A DNA stretch of 64,000 bases from Nipponacmea schrenckii (taxonomy: Eukaryota; Mollusca; Gastropoda; Lottiidae). The translations under genes and the position numbers were made by a program. A model generated the notes under the pieces. It was given only the letters and a program-made list of their open reading frames with translations, was not told where the DNA came from and made no database searches. Below are positions 18,834-31,163 of the stretch, piece after piece; the first letter of the stretch is position 1, and every line of letters starts with the position of its first letter. Location of the stretch: NCBI GenBank assembly GCA_030562195.1, contig JAUJPP010000003.1:30324602-30388601 (forward strand), given 5' to 3'.

Positions 18834-21800
18834 TTAACAATTCCCTGTCTCTTTTCTCCATGTTGGTATTATCATTCGTAAGCCAGGTACTTCTTTCCAA
18901 TATTTTCTCAATGCTCTGCCCACGTCAATTGACCACGCATCTTCGCTTTCCCACAATCGTACGTGTCCTTTTGGGTCTTCGATGAAACTTCCCAAAACAG
19001 TGTCAATATCTTCGTCTTTGGGCTTTTCCTCCAAAGCCAAAAACAAATAATCGTCGACTGGATGACTAGGACGACCGCTGGTATAGGAAATTTCAATGCC
19101 TAGACAACTGTGATATTTTTGACTGGGATGATCTGTTTCACACCCGATACAATTGGAGTGTTGATTTTGTTCAATCCAAGGTAAATAATAATTGGTGACT
19201 CTAATTTTCGATTTGAGTGAATCCCCTCTCGAGTTGAAATGAACCATTCGTTTGGTGTAAACAGCCTTATACGATTTTTGTTCTAGACGAGTCCATAATG
19301 TCCTGTCACGTGATCGGACGATCTTATTCGGGTTATGTACACCAACATTTTCTTCCAAATGACGCACCATGTTTTTGTACCGTCTCAAAATTGAGTTGTT
19401 GCATACCTCGATAGTTTAAGGTAAATCCGCGAACTTTGCAAACTGTTTCTTACTTAACTGGTAAGCGTAATTTTTAGGTCCTCCGGCGACGAATTGTTTT
19501 ATGGACACATTTTCCGATAGTTCGTTTTTCCATTCTCCTAACGATAAACCTTCTCTTGGATTCCATTGCTTTGGTAGATGTCGGTAGATGATGCTGTCGG
19601 TGTCAAAGTAACACACTCTGTTTCCCAAGGGTTCTAACACGCTGTACAGTTTCAACCGTGCGTGGGCTGTGACAAAGGCAGCAATCACCACATTCGTTAT
19701 AGCACATGGTTGGACGTGTTGTTCTTTCTTTCAATCATGAGCATGTTTTCGTTGACGAATGAACATCTTTCACAGTTTCGGTGGTGTCATTCATCAATTG
19801 AAAATAGTCTGAAGGATAAGTCATATATTCTGTTTGGCTGAAATTGTCTCTTTGTCCAAACTTCCCCCACAACGTATTCAAAATAGATTTACTGAACGCC
19901 CTGCGTCCTTTATTGGGTTTGATTTGGTCAGGATCCAGTCTTACTCCTTCTAAAAACTTCTTCTACAAAATGACGTTTCTCTTCCTCCGTGTGACAAGTG
20001 TCAGGATAGCCACTGCTCTCCATTTTCATTTTTAGGTAGCGGTTAGTGTATTCCGTGAATAAGCCACCAGTCTTGGTTTGGGGATCGAACTGACTCCATT
20101 GTTGCCAGTGCCAGACTTCGAAAATATCCAAAATGCGATACCGTACCTCATGTCGACGACTTTCTTCAACTCTAGGGTGACAAACGTTCCAACCCAGGCT
20201 CTTTCTTTCTCGCTGTGATGACAAGCTTGATAGACAGTCACATCGTCTTGCTTCATGTTGTCTTGCAAACATGTCCGACAAGGAGAAAAAGTTAGTTTTC
20301 CATTTCGAAAGGGTAAGACTGGATGGTAGAGGGTCTTGGGTGGTAGAACTCGACATTGAATTAACCCTTCATATTCGTGCCACCTATCTAGCCCAGGTTG
20401 CGTGATGATATCTGGTTGTTGAATAGGAAATGTGCCATATTTACAGACGTAGGGATAAAGTGATACGACGTCACCGTATCTTATTTCTTCATCTTCTTGT
20501 TGAGGTTCAGCCATCAGTTGTATGGCATTAGTTCGGCCTGCAAAGAATGCGTCTCTGGGCATCAGTGGGTCGGCGCACGGCCATCCCTCAATTCCAAGGC
20601 AGTTATGAATTCATCCATTTCAGGATTTTGTTGTCTGTCAAATTCACACTCCCATACGACCTCGATTTTTATCTAAACCATAGGTTTTCAATTTCTCCAA
20701 CCGGTCCATGGTGTGGTGATGTAAGTCTCGCATGGTTCTGGCGGGATCATACGGATGATGTTTCAAATCTTCAGTGGGTCCTGGATAGCATGTCGAACAA
20801 CCATGGTAACAACAGCCATGAAATTCATAAGCTTTTTGATTGGTGTGGTCGTATCCATCTAAACTAAATGGGCCGACTTTCATTTCTCCACTGTTTCTGG
20901 CATGTCTGATGTTAGGGATGGGTTGTTGTTGTATCAGGGCCTCGATGGTTTTTTCATGTTGTTTCCACTCTAACCAGCGCAAGGCTTTGTTGCTTTGTTG
21001 TCTTGGTTGAAATTTCTTCCAATCTTCCCCATCAATGCTCTGTGTATGATGACTATGGTGCTGGGTTTCATATAATGAGCTCGGTTAACTTTATTGCATG
21101 CACTGGCCAGCGTTAAGCTATCTAAAAAAGGATCAATTCCTGTTTCTGCCATGAAGATAGATCGAAAGGCCCCGCAACATTTTCGTAAAATGTCTACATC
21201 ACTCTGACAATAGGTTACCAGTTCTTGTTGGAAATGAAAGGTTTTGCTTTGTTGTTCTTTGTACCAAGTATAAAATTTTTCTCTTACTCCTACATTCATA
21301 CCTTCTGGATCGTAATCAGTCGCTAGTGGATAACATCCCACATACTGTGCATTTTCGGGTCTGTTGAAGAAGTGGGGAAAATATCCTTGTTTCAATTCCG
21401 TGATTCCGAATGTTTGGGCAAGTCGCGAAGTGGCATGGCTAAAAAGTTTAAGGGGTCTACAAATTTCACACATCCCAGTTGAATAGTCATAACTTTTCCA
21501 CCATTCAAATTGACTTTGGGTGCTTCCATAGCGTGTTTGTGTTAGGACCTACCCTTGCAAGATGATCAAACCACCATAACCTCGAAATTGTGTGCAACGG
21601 CAACAATTTTTTTACTCTTGGTGGTGCTGGAACCTCCGGGGACCACTTTCTTAGCTGATAAGTGTACAAAAAACTTGGCGACGTCATCTGAAGTGTTGGG
21701 TCCTGAAAATATAATTTCTACTTGATGATTAAAACTGGAATCGCAGTGATGACATGGCGCCGATTCACCAATACAAAAATGACAACAGAGTTGTAACACA

Positions 21801-22596
21801 CATAAATTAGGTATGTATTACGTATTTTTTCCATTTGTTACAGGTGGTTATGGCAAATTTCTACATACCTTACACTGATATTCTCCACAAATATGTTCAT
21901 CCAATAGTCTGCCTCGTCTTCTCGTGTCCCATTCCTTAAAATATAAGTTGCATTTTTTCCAATTGTTACAGTCGGCGCTGAAAAAGGTGCGATGAGATTC
22001 AAAATATGTGCGAGGTACATCCGTGGGACAATTCTTGCCGGGTCGACGACAGGCACTGCATACGCTGGTACATGAATGTGTCTCGATATGATCGTAGCCT
22101 TTTCCACACAGGTCACAATAATAGTTTCTTTCTAGAAAAGCTGACATAGATGTGATAAAATCGTAATGATGGTCTGCATGGTAGAGATATAGCTTTTTAG
22201 GTATGCCGGAAACTTTGCTTTTGTACAGTAGTTTTCCAAAGAGTAGTTTAGAATAAATCAATAGTTGATAGCCTTGCTGTCCTAAGCCTTTTTGGTACAA
22301 GTCCCACGTTTCTTGCCCTTGGCATGCTTCGACACGGGCCCCAACTTGTTGAATCAATCTTTTGACACATTTCGTTTGCAAACTGTAAGGGCCTAAATGT
22401 GCTGTTAATCGTTTTCGTTGTGTCTCCCATTCCTGTGTGTCGTTTTTTTTCCAATGTCTCGGATAATTTGGTTGAACGTATTATCCAACTGTTGAGGAAC
22501 ATCTGCTGGTAAAATGTGACTCCAACTTTGAGTAAAATCGACGTTCAGATACACCGAATAGCCCCGTTCGCAGTTACGAGTGCGCATGTGCGACAA
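18834..22596 (-). pseudogene. Second Polinton-type family B DNA polymerase (different lineage)
   Basis: Minus-strand fragments in several frames line up as one polymerase of about 1,200 codons. The N-terminus is at 22596-22405 (FTQSWSHILPADVP). A Cys/His-rich part follows (LYLYHADHHYDFITSMSAFL, YYCDLCGKGYDHIE). Exo II-like AHNF is near 21580 and Exo III YCQSDVDIL near 21200. Motif A is DVVSLYPYVCKYGTFP near 20450 and motif C is YFDTDSII near 19605. The C-terminal TLWTRLEQKSYKAVYTKR is in 18834-19388, which also contains GCETDHPSQKYHSCL, perhaps a fused downstream gene. It shares little with the PolB at 8424-11376. No capsid genes are visible beside it. Confidence 0.8.
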
Positions 22597-22673
22597 ATAA
22601 ATTTATCGATGTAAACAAACATAGCGAACTGTGTAGTCTATGGATGTTCTAATTCTTATTATAAGCTTCAACG

Positions 22674-23886
22674 TTGGTGAAAAACTATAGTCACAACATA
22701 AGAAATGATAAGTGTTCGTGTAACGCCCCTTTTCAGCTATTCCCATTTCCAACCAAAAAACGTCCCGATGAGCGGCAAAAGTGGATAAAAAATGTGAATA
22801 GAGCAGACGAAAATTGTGGTATTTGGGAACCCAAACCAGAAAGCAGGATCTGTTCTAAGCACTTTGTGGATGGTACACCCACATTCAATAATTGCTACCC
22901 CACATTACATATGGGTCATGATGTACAAGTATGTGCCAGTAGAAAAGCACCTAAAGTAAGAACTCTCCCTATCACTAGCACTAGCAGCAGCAATAAGAAC
23001 AATGCCCTACCAAAAACAATCAACCAGGTTAATTCTGACATTTATCATGATCACTCCTATAAATATAGCTATGTGTGTGAATGCTGTGAAAACTGTTCCT
23101 GTTTTGGATGTTTATCTAAAGAAAGGGAAATTGTTTTACTTAAAGAGAAAATAATAGTTGGAGAAAAAAGTTGCTGAAACCAAGACTTCCTAATAAGGCT
23201 GTATTTGAAAAGTTAGTGAAAATGGTGACTCCAAAATCCAAACATTTGAGATACTGGAGAGGGTGTAAGAGCCTCAATGAGATCGACAAAGGTGTCTACT
23301 CATAAGGTACAAAAAAGGAAGCCAGGACCTAATAGGAAATTAAGTGTTACCCAAGAACTTGTTGCAGTATTTTTTAAATTAAGACTCAACTTAACAAATG
23401 AATTTATATCTTTTATTTTAAATATAAGTCCAAGTTTGTGTTCTCAGATAATAACCACATGGCTGAAGTTTCTGGCACATCATTTTAAATGCCTAATCTA
23501 TCATCCACCTAAGGAAGAAGTGAAAGCAAATTTGCCTACTTGTTTTAAGGAAAAGGTTCCTAATGCCAGGAGTATTATTGACTGTTCCGAATTTTTCATT
23601 GAAACCCCTAATAGTTTGGACGTTCAAGCACACACATGGTCAGATTATAAACATCATAACACTCTAAAATGTTTGGTTGATATTATACCAACAGGCATTA
23701 TCCAATATATTTCTCCTGCAAGGGGGGTAGAACCAGTGATAAGTACATTGTTCTTAATTCTGACTACTTAGACTCTATTGAAAGAGGTGATACTGTATTG
23801 GCAGATAGGGGTTTTCCTATAGGAGAGGAACTTCTTATCAGATGTGCTAAGCTGTATATTCCTCCTGGTGCTCGTGGTATGGAGCA
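22674..23886 (+). pseudogene. THAP-domain DDE transposase (Harbinger/IS5-like DDE_Tnp_4 type)
   Basis: The first part has a THAP zinc-binding pattern: FPFPTKKRPDERQKWIKNV, WEPKPESRICSKHF. After a frameshift near 23175 comes LRYWRGCKSLNEID, and after another near 23275 the transposase core, with the first catalytic Asp in SIIDCSEFFIETP, the conserved SDYKHHNTLKCLVDI(I)PTG and, in a further frame after 23771, the second Asp in VLADRGFPIGEELL. The sequence stops at GARGMEQ where a foreign repeat enters at 23887; the catalytic Glu part is not found nearby. Confidence 0.8.
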
Positions 23887-24000
23887 GATAATAATAATAA
23901 TAATAAACTCTTTATTTTACATGGGTCAGAATTAGGCCCAATACACAAGGACATGGTCCTGTCTCACATTCAGCCCATGGGGCAATACATTGGGAAAAAA
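23887..24000 (-). mobile_element. 3' end of a SINE/LINE inserted in the transposase gene
   Basis: It starts with an (ATA)n run on the plus strand followed by AACTCTTTATTTTACATGGG. Read on the minus strand this is an AATAAA-like signal followed by a (TTA)n/(ATT)n tail, a typical non-LTR 3' end. The body toward 24000 ends in an A/G-rich tract. The precise family and 5' limit are uncertain. Confidence 0.5.
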
Positions 24001-25164
24001 AAGAAAGAAAAAAAGAAAAAAATCGAAAATACATAATATCTCAATATACAATTCGTCTGAAATACTAAAGATAGTAATGCGATGCATTGAAATACGCCCA
24101 AATGGCAGCCATACTACAGATACATATTTTAAAGATTTTTCTACGTTTAACGATATATCTCGGTTAAAAGTATCCTACAACACAAAAATCAGATCAGATT
24201 AACTTTAAGTCCCGGATAACCCACATGCCAAATATTTTAATGACACCATATCTAACAAACGTTACACAAATAACATGATGGCGATTAGCAGTAAGTCATG
24301 CTAGTTTACCGGGAAATTTATCGTAGGAATTATTGATTGATGCACGACTTATCACAAAAGGTTTGCTTCTATTATAAAAGATACATTCACAATTTCAAGC
24401 CGGTCGTCGTCAAGTGTTCTGAAGTTAAAACTAAATAAAACTTAAGTCTAAAAAAGCCAACGTTTACAAGCGATATCTGATTTAAACTATTGATATCGGG
24501 ACGAATCAAATAAATTTTAGTAAGATAAAACCTTTATTAGGCCTACCGGTATTTAAATATTTTGTCGATATGAGGATATGGCCTTCCAACATAATGTAAG
24601 GTAGGAAATCCATTTCAGAAATTGACCTACTTAATCGGAGATTTTCTTTGGAAAGTCAGTCGAGAAGACTGTTCTCAAGATATTGACTCTCACTATTTTA
24701 CATGTCATAATAACATTGTTGACGAATGCACTGCATACTTTGATAATATAATAACACAAACACAAACCTTCGTGAAATATAAAAAGAAAGAAATTTAAGC
24801 TGTAGAAGTGACAAGATCGACATAATTTATTAAATTTTAGATTCGACAATCCAGACCTTCTGATATCCATGTAATAGTAATTAGTCTGGGTGACAGAGAC
24901 TACAATTCGCGGGTTTATTGAATTCACGCGTTCGGATTGGTTGTGACGTCGAAAAGGGGAGGTGTGTCGAATTGTCAATATTGTCGGCTGGAAAATAAGT
25001 ACAAGACTGTTACCCTGAAGTTTTATGCTATATCTCGGCCAAAAATTGTCCGATCAGCACCAAAATCAACAGGGATCCTCTTTGTAATTTATTAACCCAT
25101 ATAACAAAAATAAAAAAGATCCATTGAGAATTGTAGACTGTAGAGTGAGTACAAGAAAAATGTG
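24001..25164. other. Non-coding stretch, nothing recognised
   Basis: The sequence is AT-rich with no long open frame that resembles a protein family. An A/G-rich tract at 23995-24030 begins it. Confidence 0.6.
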
Positions 25165-25200
25165 AACACACACACACACCCACACACACACACACACACA
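25165..25200 (+). repeat. (CA)n microsatellite
   Basis: An ACACAC run with one interruption (ACCC), followed by GACAGACAGG. Confidence 0.95.
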
Positions 25201-25249
25201 GACAGACAGGGGTGATCACAATATACGACCAAAATACATTTTTGGCGTA

Positions 25250-25660
25250 TAAAAATACACAAGTACATGTGTATCAAATGGACAGATCTATGTTCCGGCG
25301 ATCAAGTACATGACCACAAAATAAATATACAATACTCCACGTACAATTAGTTTAAAAATACACAAGTGCATGTGCATGAATGGACAGATTTTCAACCTAC
25401 AATTTGTTTATAAAATGGATCCCGCGGCCATGCACACGACCGCAAAAAATCACGTATTGTTTCAACGTACAATTTATTTTAAAATACACAATTACATGTG
25501 TAAATAATGGACAGATTTATCTTCCGGCGATCAAGTACATGACAGCAAAAACCATATATCATTTCAACGTACAATTAGTTTTAAAGTACACAAGTACATG
25601 TGTATAAAATGGACAGATTCATCTTTCTGCGATCAAGTACATGACCACAAAAACCAAGGA
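25250..25660 (+). repeat. Satellite-like tandem array, about 100-125 bp units, four to five copies
   Basis: Each unit contains AATACACAAGTACATGTG, AATGGACAGAT, CGGCGATCAAGTACATGAC and CAACGTACAATTAGTTT. Units differ by small deletions and substitutions, so the array is old. CACAAGTACATGTG is partly palindromic. Confidence 0.8.
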
Positions 25661-25709
25661 ATAGACAAGTACATCTGCATGAGACTATCAGACATCAAAA
25701 CATGCATAT

Positions 25710-25733
25710 AAAAAAAAAAAAAAAAAAAAAAAA
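25710..25733 (+). repeat. Poly(A) tract
   Basis: A 24-base A run closes the satellite array and could be the tail of a retroposed copy. Confidence 0.9.
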
Positions 25734-26301
25734 GAATTGCCAAAGCGTCAGTGCATGTGCTGCGAGCGGGCTACCCAACCCTACTCCATTTTATGTTCTT
25801 ATTTTCTATTGAGGGGGAGGTAGGATTTGTCCATGCTCAAGACCAGCTTTAAGGATGTTTACTCATCCCCCGACAGTAATAATTTAGATTTTCAAAATGG
25901 TTCAAGTTAGGCCAAAATAAAATTGTTGGTGGTGATATACCTGTGAGAAAGGGAAAAATAAAATTAATAAATTACTTAAATCATTAAATCATGGAGAAAC
26001 ACAATTATTAAGATAGCCATCAGAAAGTAAGCCTATAGTTGATGAAAAGAATACCCGTGTAACAGGAAGTATGCTTATGTTAATGAAAGATTACCAAGAA
26101 TCATCCTTCGAAAAGTCTTAAAATCTGATGCTGATTTAATATTTTCGTCTAGACCATTCCATAAAATTGATCCTTTGTGTTTAATACGAATCAAATTGAT
26201 TCGTGGTTTTTGTACCACAAGTTTTGAATTTATGCTAGAATCAGGCGTCTGTTATAGCTAAAGAGGCTTGAAAGGTAGGAAGGAGACAAGTTGTTCAGAG
26301 T

Positions 26302-28364
26302 TTAATACATAAATTTATACGAATTAAAATTATGCCTGGTTTTAATGTCAAAAATATTTAGCCTTTTAAGATTCAGTGACAAATCAGTATTATACTTAGA
26401 AGCAAGAATTAATTTAAAAGCAATTTTTTGTTGCCTGTGTAATATATCGGCCGATGCAATGTCGTGCGAATCCCCAATAGTTAAACAATAATCCAAATAT
26501 GGTTGAAAGTGACATTTATAAAAAATAGATCTATATTTTTCAGGCATGATCTTTCTTAACTGTCGCAGTTGAAATAACTTAGTATTTAAAATTTTAGCAA
26601 CGAACTTTACGTGCGTAGTCCATGAGAGATTTTGATTCACAGTAACACCTAGTAATTTAAAGTTTTCAACTTGTTCAATAAATTGATTATTAAGTTCAAT
26701 TGATAAATCTGATGAATATTTTCTTTTTTGAGAAGTTGTAATTAACATACATTTGGTCTTATTTTTATTTAAAATCATGACATAAAAGAACACCAGTTCA
26801 AGATTGCATCAGTATCTTCTTGCAATTTTATATTACCGATTTACCAGAAGTATAAATCGTAGTATCATCCGCAAAAAGATCACAGTTAGAGTTAATATGC
26901 AATGGCAAATCATTAATATAAAGATAAACAACAAGGGACCTAAAATTGATCCTTGTGGTTCTCCATACTTTATACTGCGAGAAGACGAAAGAGTTCCATT
27001 GACGTAAAAACGCTGAGTACGATTCGACAAGTAACAATTTATGAAGGTTATTAATGCATTCGAAAAATTGTATAGTTTTAGTTTTTCAATAATTATCTCA
27101 TGGGAAATCAAATCAAATGCTTTTGTAAAATCAAAGAAAATAGAACCAACCATAAGATTATTATTTACTGCATCATAAACGTTTTCAATTATGTTAGCTG
27201 TTTGACAAGAACTATTAGACCTAAAACCAGATTGGTGCGAATACAATAACTTATTATTATTTAAGAAATTATTTATATGTTTTGAATAATGTCTTTCAAG
27301 TGGTTTAGATACACTAGATAATACAGAAATTGGTCTATAATTATTAGGATCAGATTTAGCGCCGGATTTATACAGAAGTAAAACTTTTGCTTCTTTGAAT
27401 TTATCAGGAAATATATTTGCATCAATGCATAGATTATATATATGTGTCAAAGAACCACTTAACGTAAAAGCACCATATTTGAGAAATAGGGGATTTAATT
27501 TATCTAAACCAGCACTTTTGGTTGCATTTAACGAAGACAACTGTTTAAAAACTTCATATTTGTTAATGTAGGGAATCGAACATTCTTCATTAGAATTTAA
27601 CTTAGAAGTGACAAATTCTTCTATTTTATATACGTTATAACTTTTATCAATATTTCTATGAACATGCTTTTGATTAATCAATTTGGATGCAATATTTGAA
27701 AATGATCATTGACTACCTCGGGTTCTAAAGGAATCAGATTAGTTGAATTATTAGCCTTATTAGTTAAGGAGTTGATAACTTTCCAGATATGTTTTGAGTT
27801 TTTCTGATCTGAAGCAAGTTTTATGGTTAACTGCTTTTTGGCTTTATCGATCATTTTAATGACCAAATTTCTACACTTCCGATATTCATCATTTTTCAAA
27901 CCGTCTCTTATGCGCATTAATTTTAAAATTTCAGAGTCTAACCAGGGTGACTTTATTTCATTTTTGACACGTTTTTATTTTAATGGTGCATGGGTATCAA
28001 TTATTGGCTGGATAATATTATACCAAGATTCTAACGCAATATTGGGGTCAGATTTACTATAAATTTTATCAAAAGGGGCTGTTGCAAGATCATTATTAAA
28101 TAAACCTACATCAAAATGTTTCATACTCCGGTAGTAAATATAAACATGCTTAGGTTTTGGAATATGTGCGCCTTTTTTATTCCAGGTAATACAAGTTGGG
28201 TAGTGATCAGATAAACCATATACATGTACCGGGACATTAACTTCAGTTATATTACTTTCATTCGAAACGATAACATGATCAATGATAGTGGAAGATGTTT
28301 TAGTTACTCGAGTAGGAACTTTTATAATTTGTTTTAAACTATATAAAGACAGTAATATATCCAA
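26302..28364 (-). mobile_element. CR1/L2-like non-LTR retrotransposon, 5'-truncated
   Basis: Minus-strand fragments: the C-terminal endonuclease part at 27975-28364 (VTKTSSTIIDHVIVSN, VYGLSDHYPTCITW), and the reverse transcriptase at 26833-27681 (DPNNYRPISVLSSVSKPLER, HQSGFRSNSSCQ, SIFFDFTKAFDLISH, GEPQGSILGPLLF). A frameshift leads to the catalytic LFADDTTIY at 26828-27037, then the thumb-like part at 26302-26793 (KLLGVTVNQNLSWTTHV). The 3' UTR probably extends left to about 25980. No RNase H is seen. Multiple frameshifts show that it is inactive. Confidence 0.85.
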
Positions 28365-28927
28365 TTTGAATTTTTTCCATTTGACACATCAATATTAAGA
28401 GACAATGTGTTAAAGACAAAAAAAGTAGCTAATCTAAAAATCCATGAAGAGCGTGCGATAAATCGACTGAAATGGTTTCGAATTTTATCACAGACTATAC
28501 CAATTTCTATGGCTCCTTTAATAGACGACATCCTGATAGTTTGTGCAGCCATGGCTAATCTTTACTCTCCACTTGTAAAAAGTTGAAACTTTATTATATG
28601 TATAACTGGTATAAATAAAACAACAAAGCAATGATATAACATGGAATAATTTTCAAGCAATTAATGAGTTAAATTTAATATTTGTACATAAATATATGAT
28701 ATTTGTTTATATTATAAATTGATTCAAAATATGAAATAAAATAATAAATATTTATTATATTGTACTATAAAACAGAGTTTATCCTTTCAATCACATGTCA
28801 GAATATGAAGCATAAGAACTTTAGTGACCTTGTCATACTTCCATCATAAATATCACTTTTTTGTAGCACTATATAATTATATATATTAAATAGAAATATA
28901 ATTACAGATTAACACAGGGCTGTTGAT
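28365..28927. other. Non-coding, AT-rich
   Basis: A 72-codon minus-strand frame starting at 28552 (MAAQTIRMSSIKGAIEI) could be a first exon but has no recognisable family. The rest is AT-rich without features. Confidence 0.5.
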
Positions 28928-30016
28928 TCATTTACAATTTGGACAGTTCCATTCTTCATCTTTATTAGAGGTACCTTGGTACCCAACACACTTAAAATGG
29001 AACCACAAAAGACACTTGTCACAGAGCTCACTATTGTCATCTTGGTTCTGGATGTCATCTTTGCAAATCTTTGAACATATATCACATATATATATATTGG
29101 TAATGCCCTTTGTTTGGTTTTTCTCCTCTTATTGGCTGGCTTAGATACTGTTATTGCTACTGTTTCAATATGAGCATCGGCTTGTAAAAGCGCAGGATCA
29201 GAATCATTAGTTACATCAATCACAGAAGAGTTTTCCTTTCCTAATATGGAGGGGATAATGTAGTTTGCATAAAAAAGGTCACAATTTTTTATTAATAAGT
29301 TAAAATACTGCACATCAAAATCGATTCGTTCTAGATGATGACCGTGTCTCGTATAAATAAAAAAATTACACCATTTCATCCCACATACCCATCTGCCATT
29401 GAACTTGAGAATTCTAGCGGTGGTTTTTCTTCAATGTGTTAGAACCTTGATCTCCCAGTACTAAATATGGACACTTTATCTCCAGTAAGCCTTCCCCACA
29501 GCATAAACATGAAATTTTACTATCTGGCGATGAACCATACTGCGGGTTTTGTTTGTAAATCACTAAGCCTACAACAGACACACTCAAACTTGGATGACCC
29601 TTAGAATGCATTAATCTATGAAACGCATTTCCCTTATCAATTAGTTAACATAATGGCTTTGGCGCTGAAGTACTGACTTCTGTATAATAAACATCGTTTG
29701 GTGATACATCTTCAAATCCTTGAAAAACAACAGCATTTGGAGCAACAGACATAAGTTCCCTTTTAATATCATGAAATGTGAATGGGCTAGAATTTTCAAT
29801 CTTTCTTTCTGTAACACCAGATTTTCTTTTACCAAAAGAAGCTTTACGCCATTTCAAGTCTGTAGCTAACATTGGCTTCAAAACAGTTTTATCTGAACCA
29901 TACTTGTTCCAGGAGCAGGGTGTATCAGTGCACGCTCTTTTAGTCAATCCTTGTCTCCAATATTAATCCAATTTAAACAGAACTGCGGCTATGTGGTTGC
30001 ATGTTGAACCCAACCT
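28928..30016 (-). pseudogene. SWIM - YqaJ nuclease - PHD finger gene, decayed
   Basis: At 30016 a good 3' splice site (TTTTTTTATTTACAG) precedes a SWIM zinc-finger end (GSTCNHIAAVLFKLD). A TAA at 29963-29965 follows, then in the same frame RACTDTPCSWNKYG and an open part to 29645. A YqaJ recombinase/nuclease core fragment (YGSSPDSKISCLCCGEGLLE, EIKCPY) is at 29414-29611. Its C-terminal region (MKWCNFFIYTRHGHHLERI) begins at 29379. A PHD finger (CDICSKIC...CDKCLLWFHFKCVG...WNCPNC) ends at 28928. Parts of the nuclease domain between 29645 and 29611 are missing. Such multidomain proteins are numerous in marine invertebrates; function unknown. Confidence 0.75.
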
Positions 30017-30557
30017 GTAAATAAAAAAACAAAAAACAATGTTTAGCAAGATTAAAACTAAAATAAAAATTAAAGAGTGAAAACTAACAAAAAAACCATG
30101 ACTTTTTTTTTGCAAGAGGCAGAGTGACCTATATTTAAAAAGGAATGCCAAGATTTTTAAAACAATTGTGAGATGTGGGGTAATTGAGCAATTAGCATTA
30201 CAGTAACACAAGTTAATCAACCCCAGATGACATCAAATGCTAATTCAATTTATGATTAAATATTTTAAAAGGATAATTAATTATTCTGATTAAGTTCATT
30301 TATGTAAAAATATTTCAAAAACACCTTTTTCAATCTAATCTTTAGCCAAAAAAAAAAAAAATTCTATGAACCTGAATAAAAACAAAATAAAAATGTAAAC
30401 AAAACTGTAATTAAAAGGATAAAATTCTGTAAAAAAACAATAACATCAATTACAGCTCTTAAAGAACTTTTCATTGCACTAACTGATTTCAATCTAGAAT
30501 GAACGGTTTGCCTGACAATATTTTATCAATATAAACACATGAAAAAAACAATCTTCT

Positions 30558-30776
30558 TTATATGCTCTGTTCAATGTTGAAGAAAAATCTGGCTTTAACC
30601 AAAAGCTCTTCTTCCGCTGTGAGAACGTCCGGTAAGTCTTGCTCGATTCCCGCAAAAACTCGTGCCACTAATTTATCCTTACTGCCGATGACTTTCAAAC
30701 CTTTCTTGCGACAAAAATCTTTCAGAGAGTTGACATTCCAGATTTTTATTTGCTGCAGATCAGGAGCAGACGCCAT
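30558..30776 (-). CDS. SAP-domain first exon of the SWIM-YqaJ-PHD gene
   Basis: The frame begins MASAPDLQQIKIWNVNSL and contains a SAP DNA-binding motif (LKDFCRKKGLKVIGSKDKLV, then RVFAGIEQ). In related genes a SAP domain precedes the SWIM and YqaJ domains, so this is probably exon 1. The interval 30017-30557 would be intron. No clear donor is visible before the stop at 30558, so the splice position is unresolved. Confidence 0.6.
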   Translation of the reverse strand: MASAPDLQQIKIWNVNSLKDFCRKKGLKVIGSKDKLVARVFAGIEQDLPDVLTAEEELLVKARFFFNIEQSI

Positions 30777-31163
30777 CTTGCAAAGTATGTTTACATCGAA
30801 ATGGCCTTGACCCTATCCCATGATTCCTATCTGCGAATGGGGCTATTAGTATGAAATCTTCTGCTGTATTTTCTATCGCCTAGACGTAGTTGATATTCCA
30901 TCTTCGCAGGTTGCTCTGATGTGGAGATCAAAATCGATCATTAAATAGTTGCATAGATCACGTGGTCGCATCGCCATGGGGTCTGGTTGGTTGTCACGTC
31001 ATCTGAAAGCATGATGTTATCTGTGCCTATTTAACGGAGTAATTGTCGAAGCAAAGCAGTTAATAAAGAACAAGAGCGATGGGAGGAAATTGTGGCTGGT
31101 ATTTTGGAGCGGCAGCGAGAAGAACGGTGGCTGTGGTCCCACGATAAAAGATGTATTAGATAA
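30777..31163. other. Upstream region of the SAP exon; nothing firm
   Basis: It probably includes the divergent upstream region of the SAP exon and sequence of the adjacent BIR fragment. A plus-strand stretch near 31060-31160 (EQERWEEIVAGILERQREER) looks protein-like but has no clean start or stop. Confidence 0.4.

Noticed and set aside
23277..23771. Separate host gene with Cys-poor helical protein
   Set aside because: SDYKHHNTLK and SIIDCSEFFIETP identify it as the transposase core continuing from the THAP part.
25165..25200. CRISPR or other regular array in the CA/satellite region
   Set aside because: Spacers are not unique and the genome is eukaryotic; this is a microsatellite followed by a satellite.
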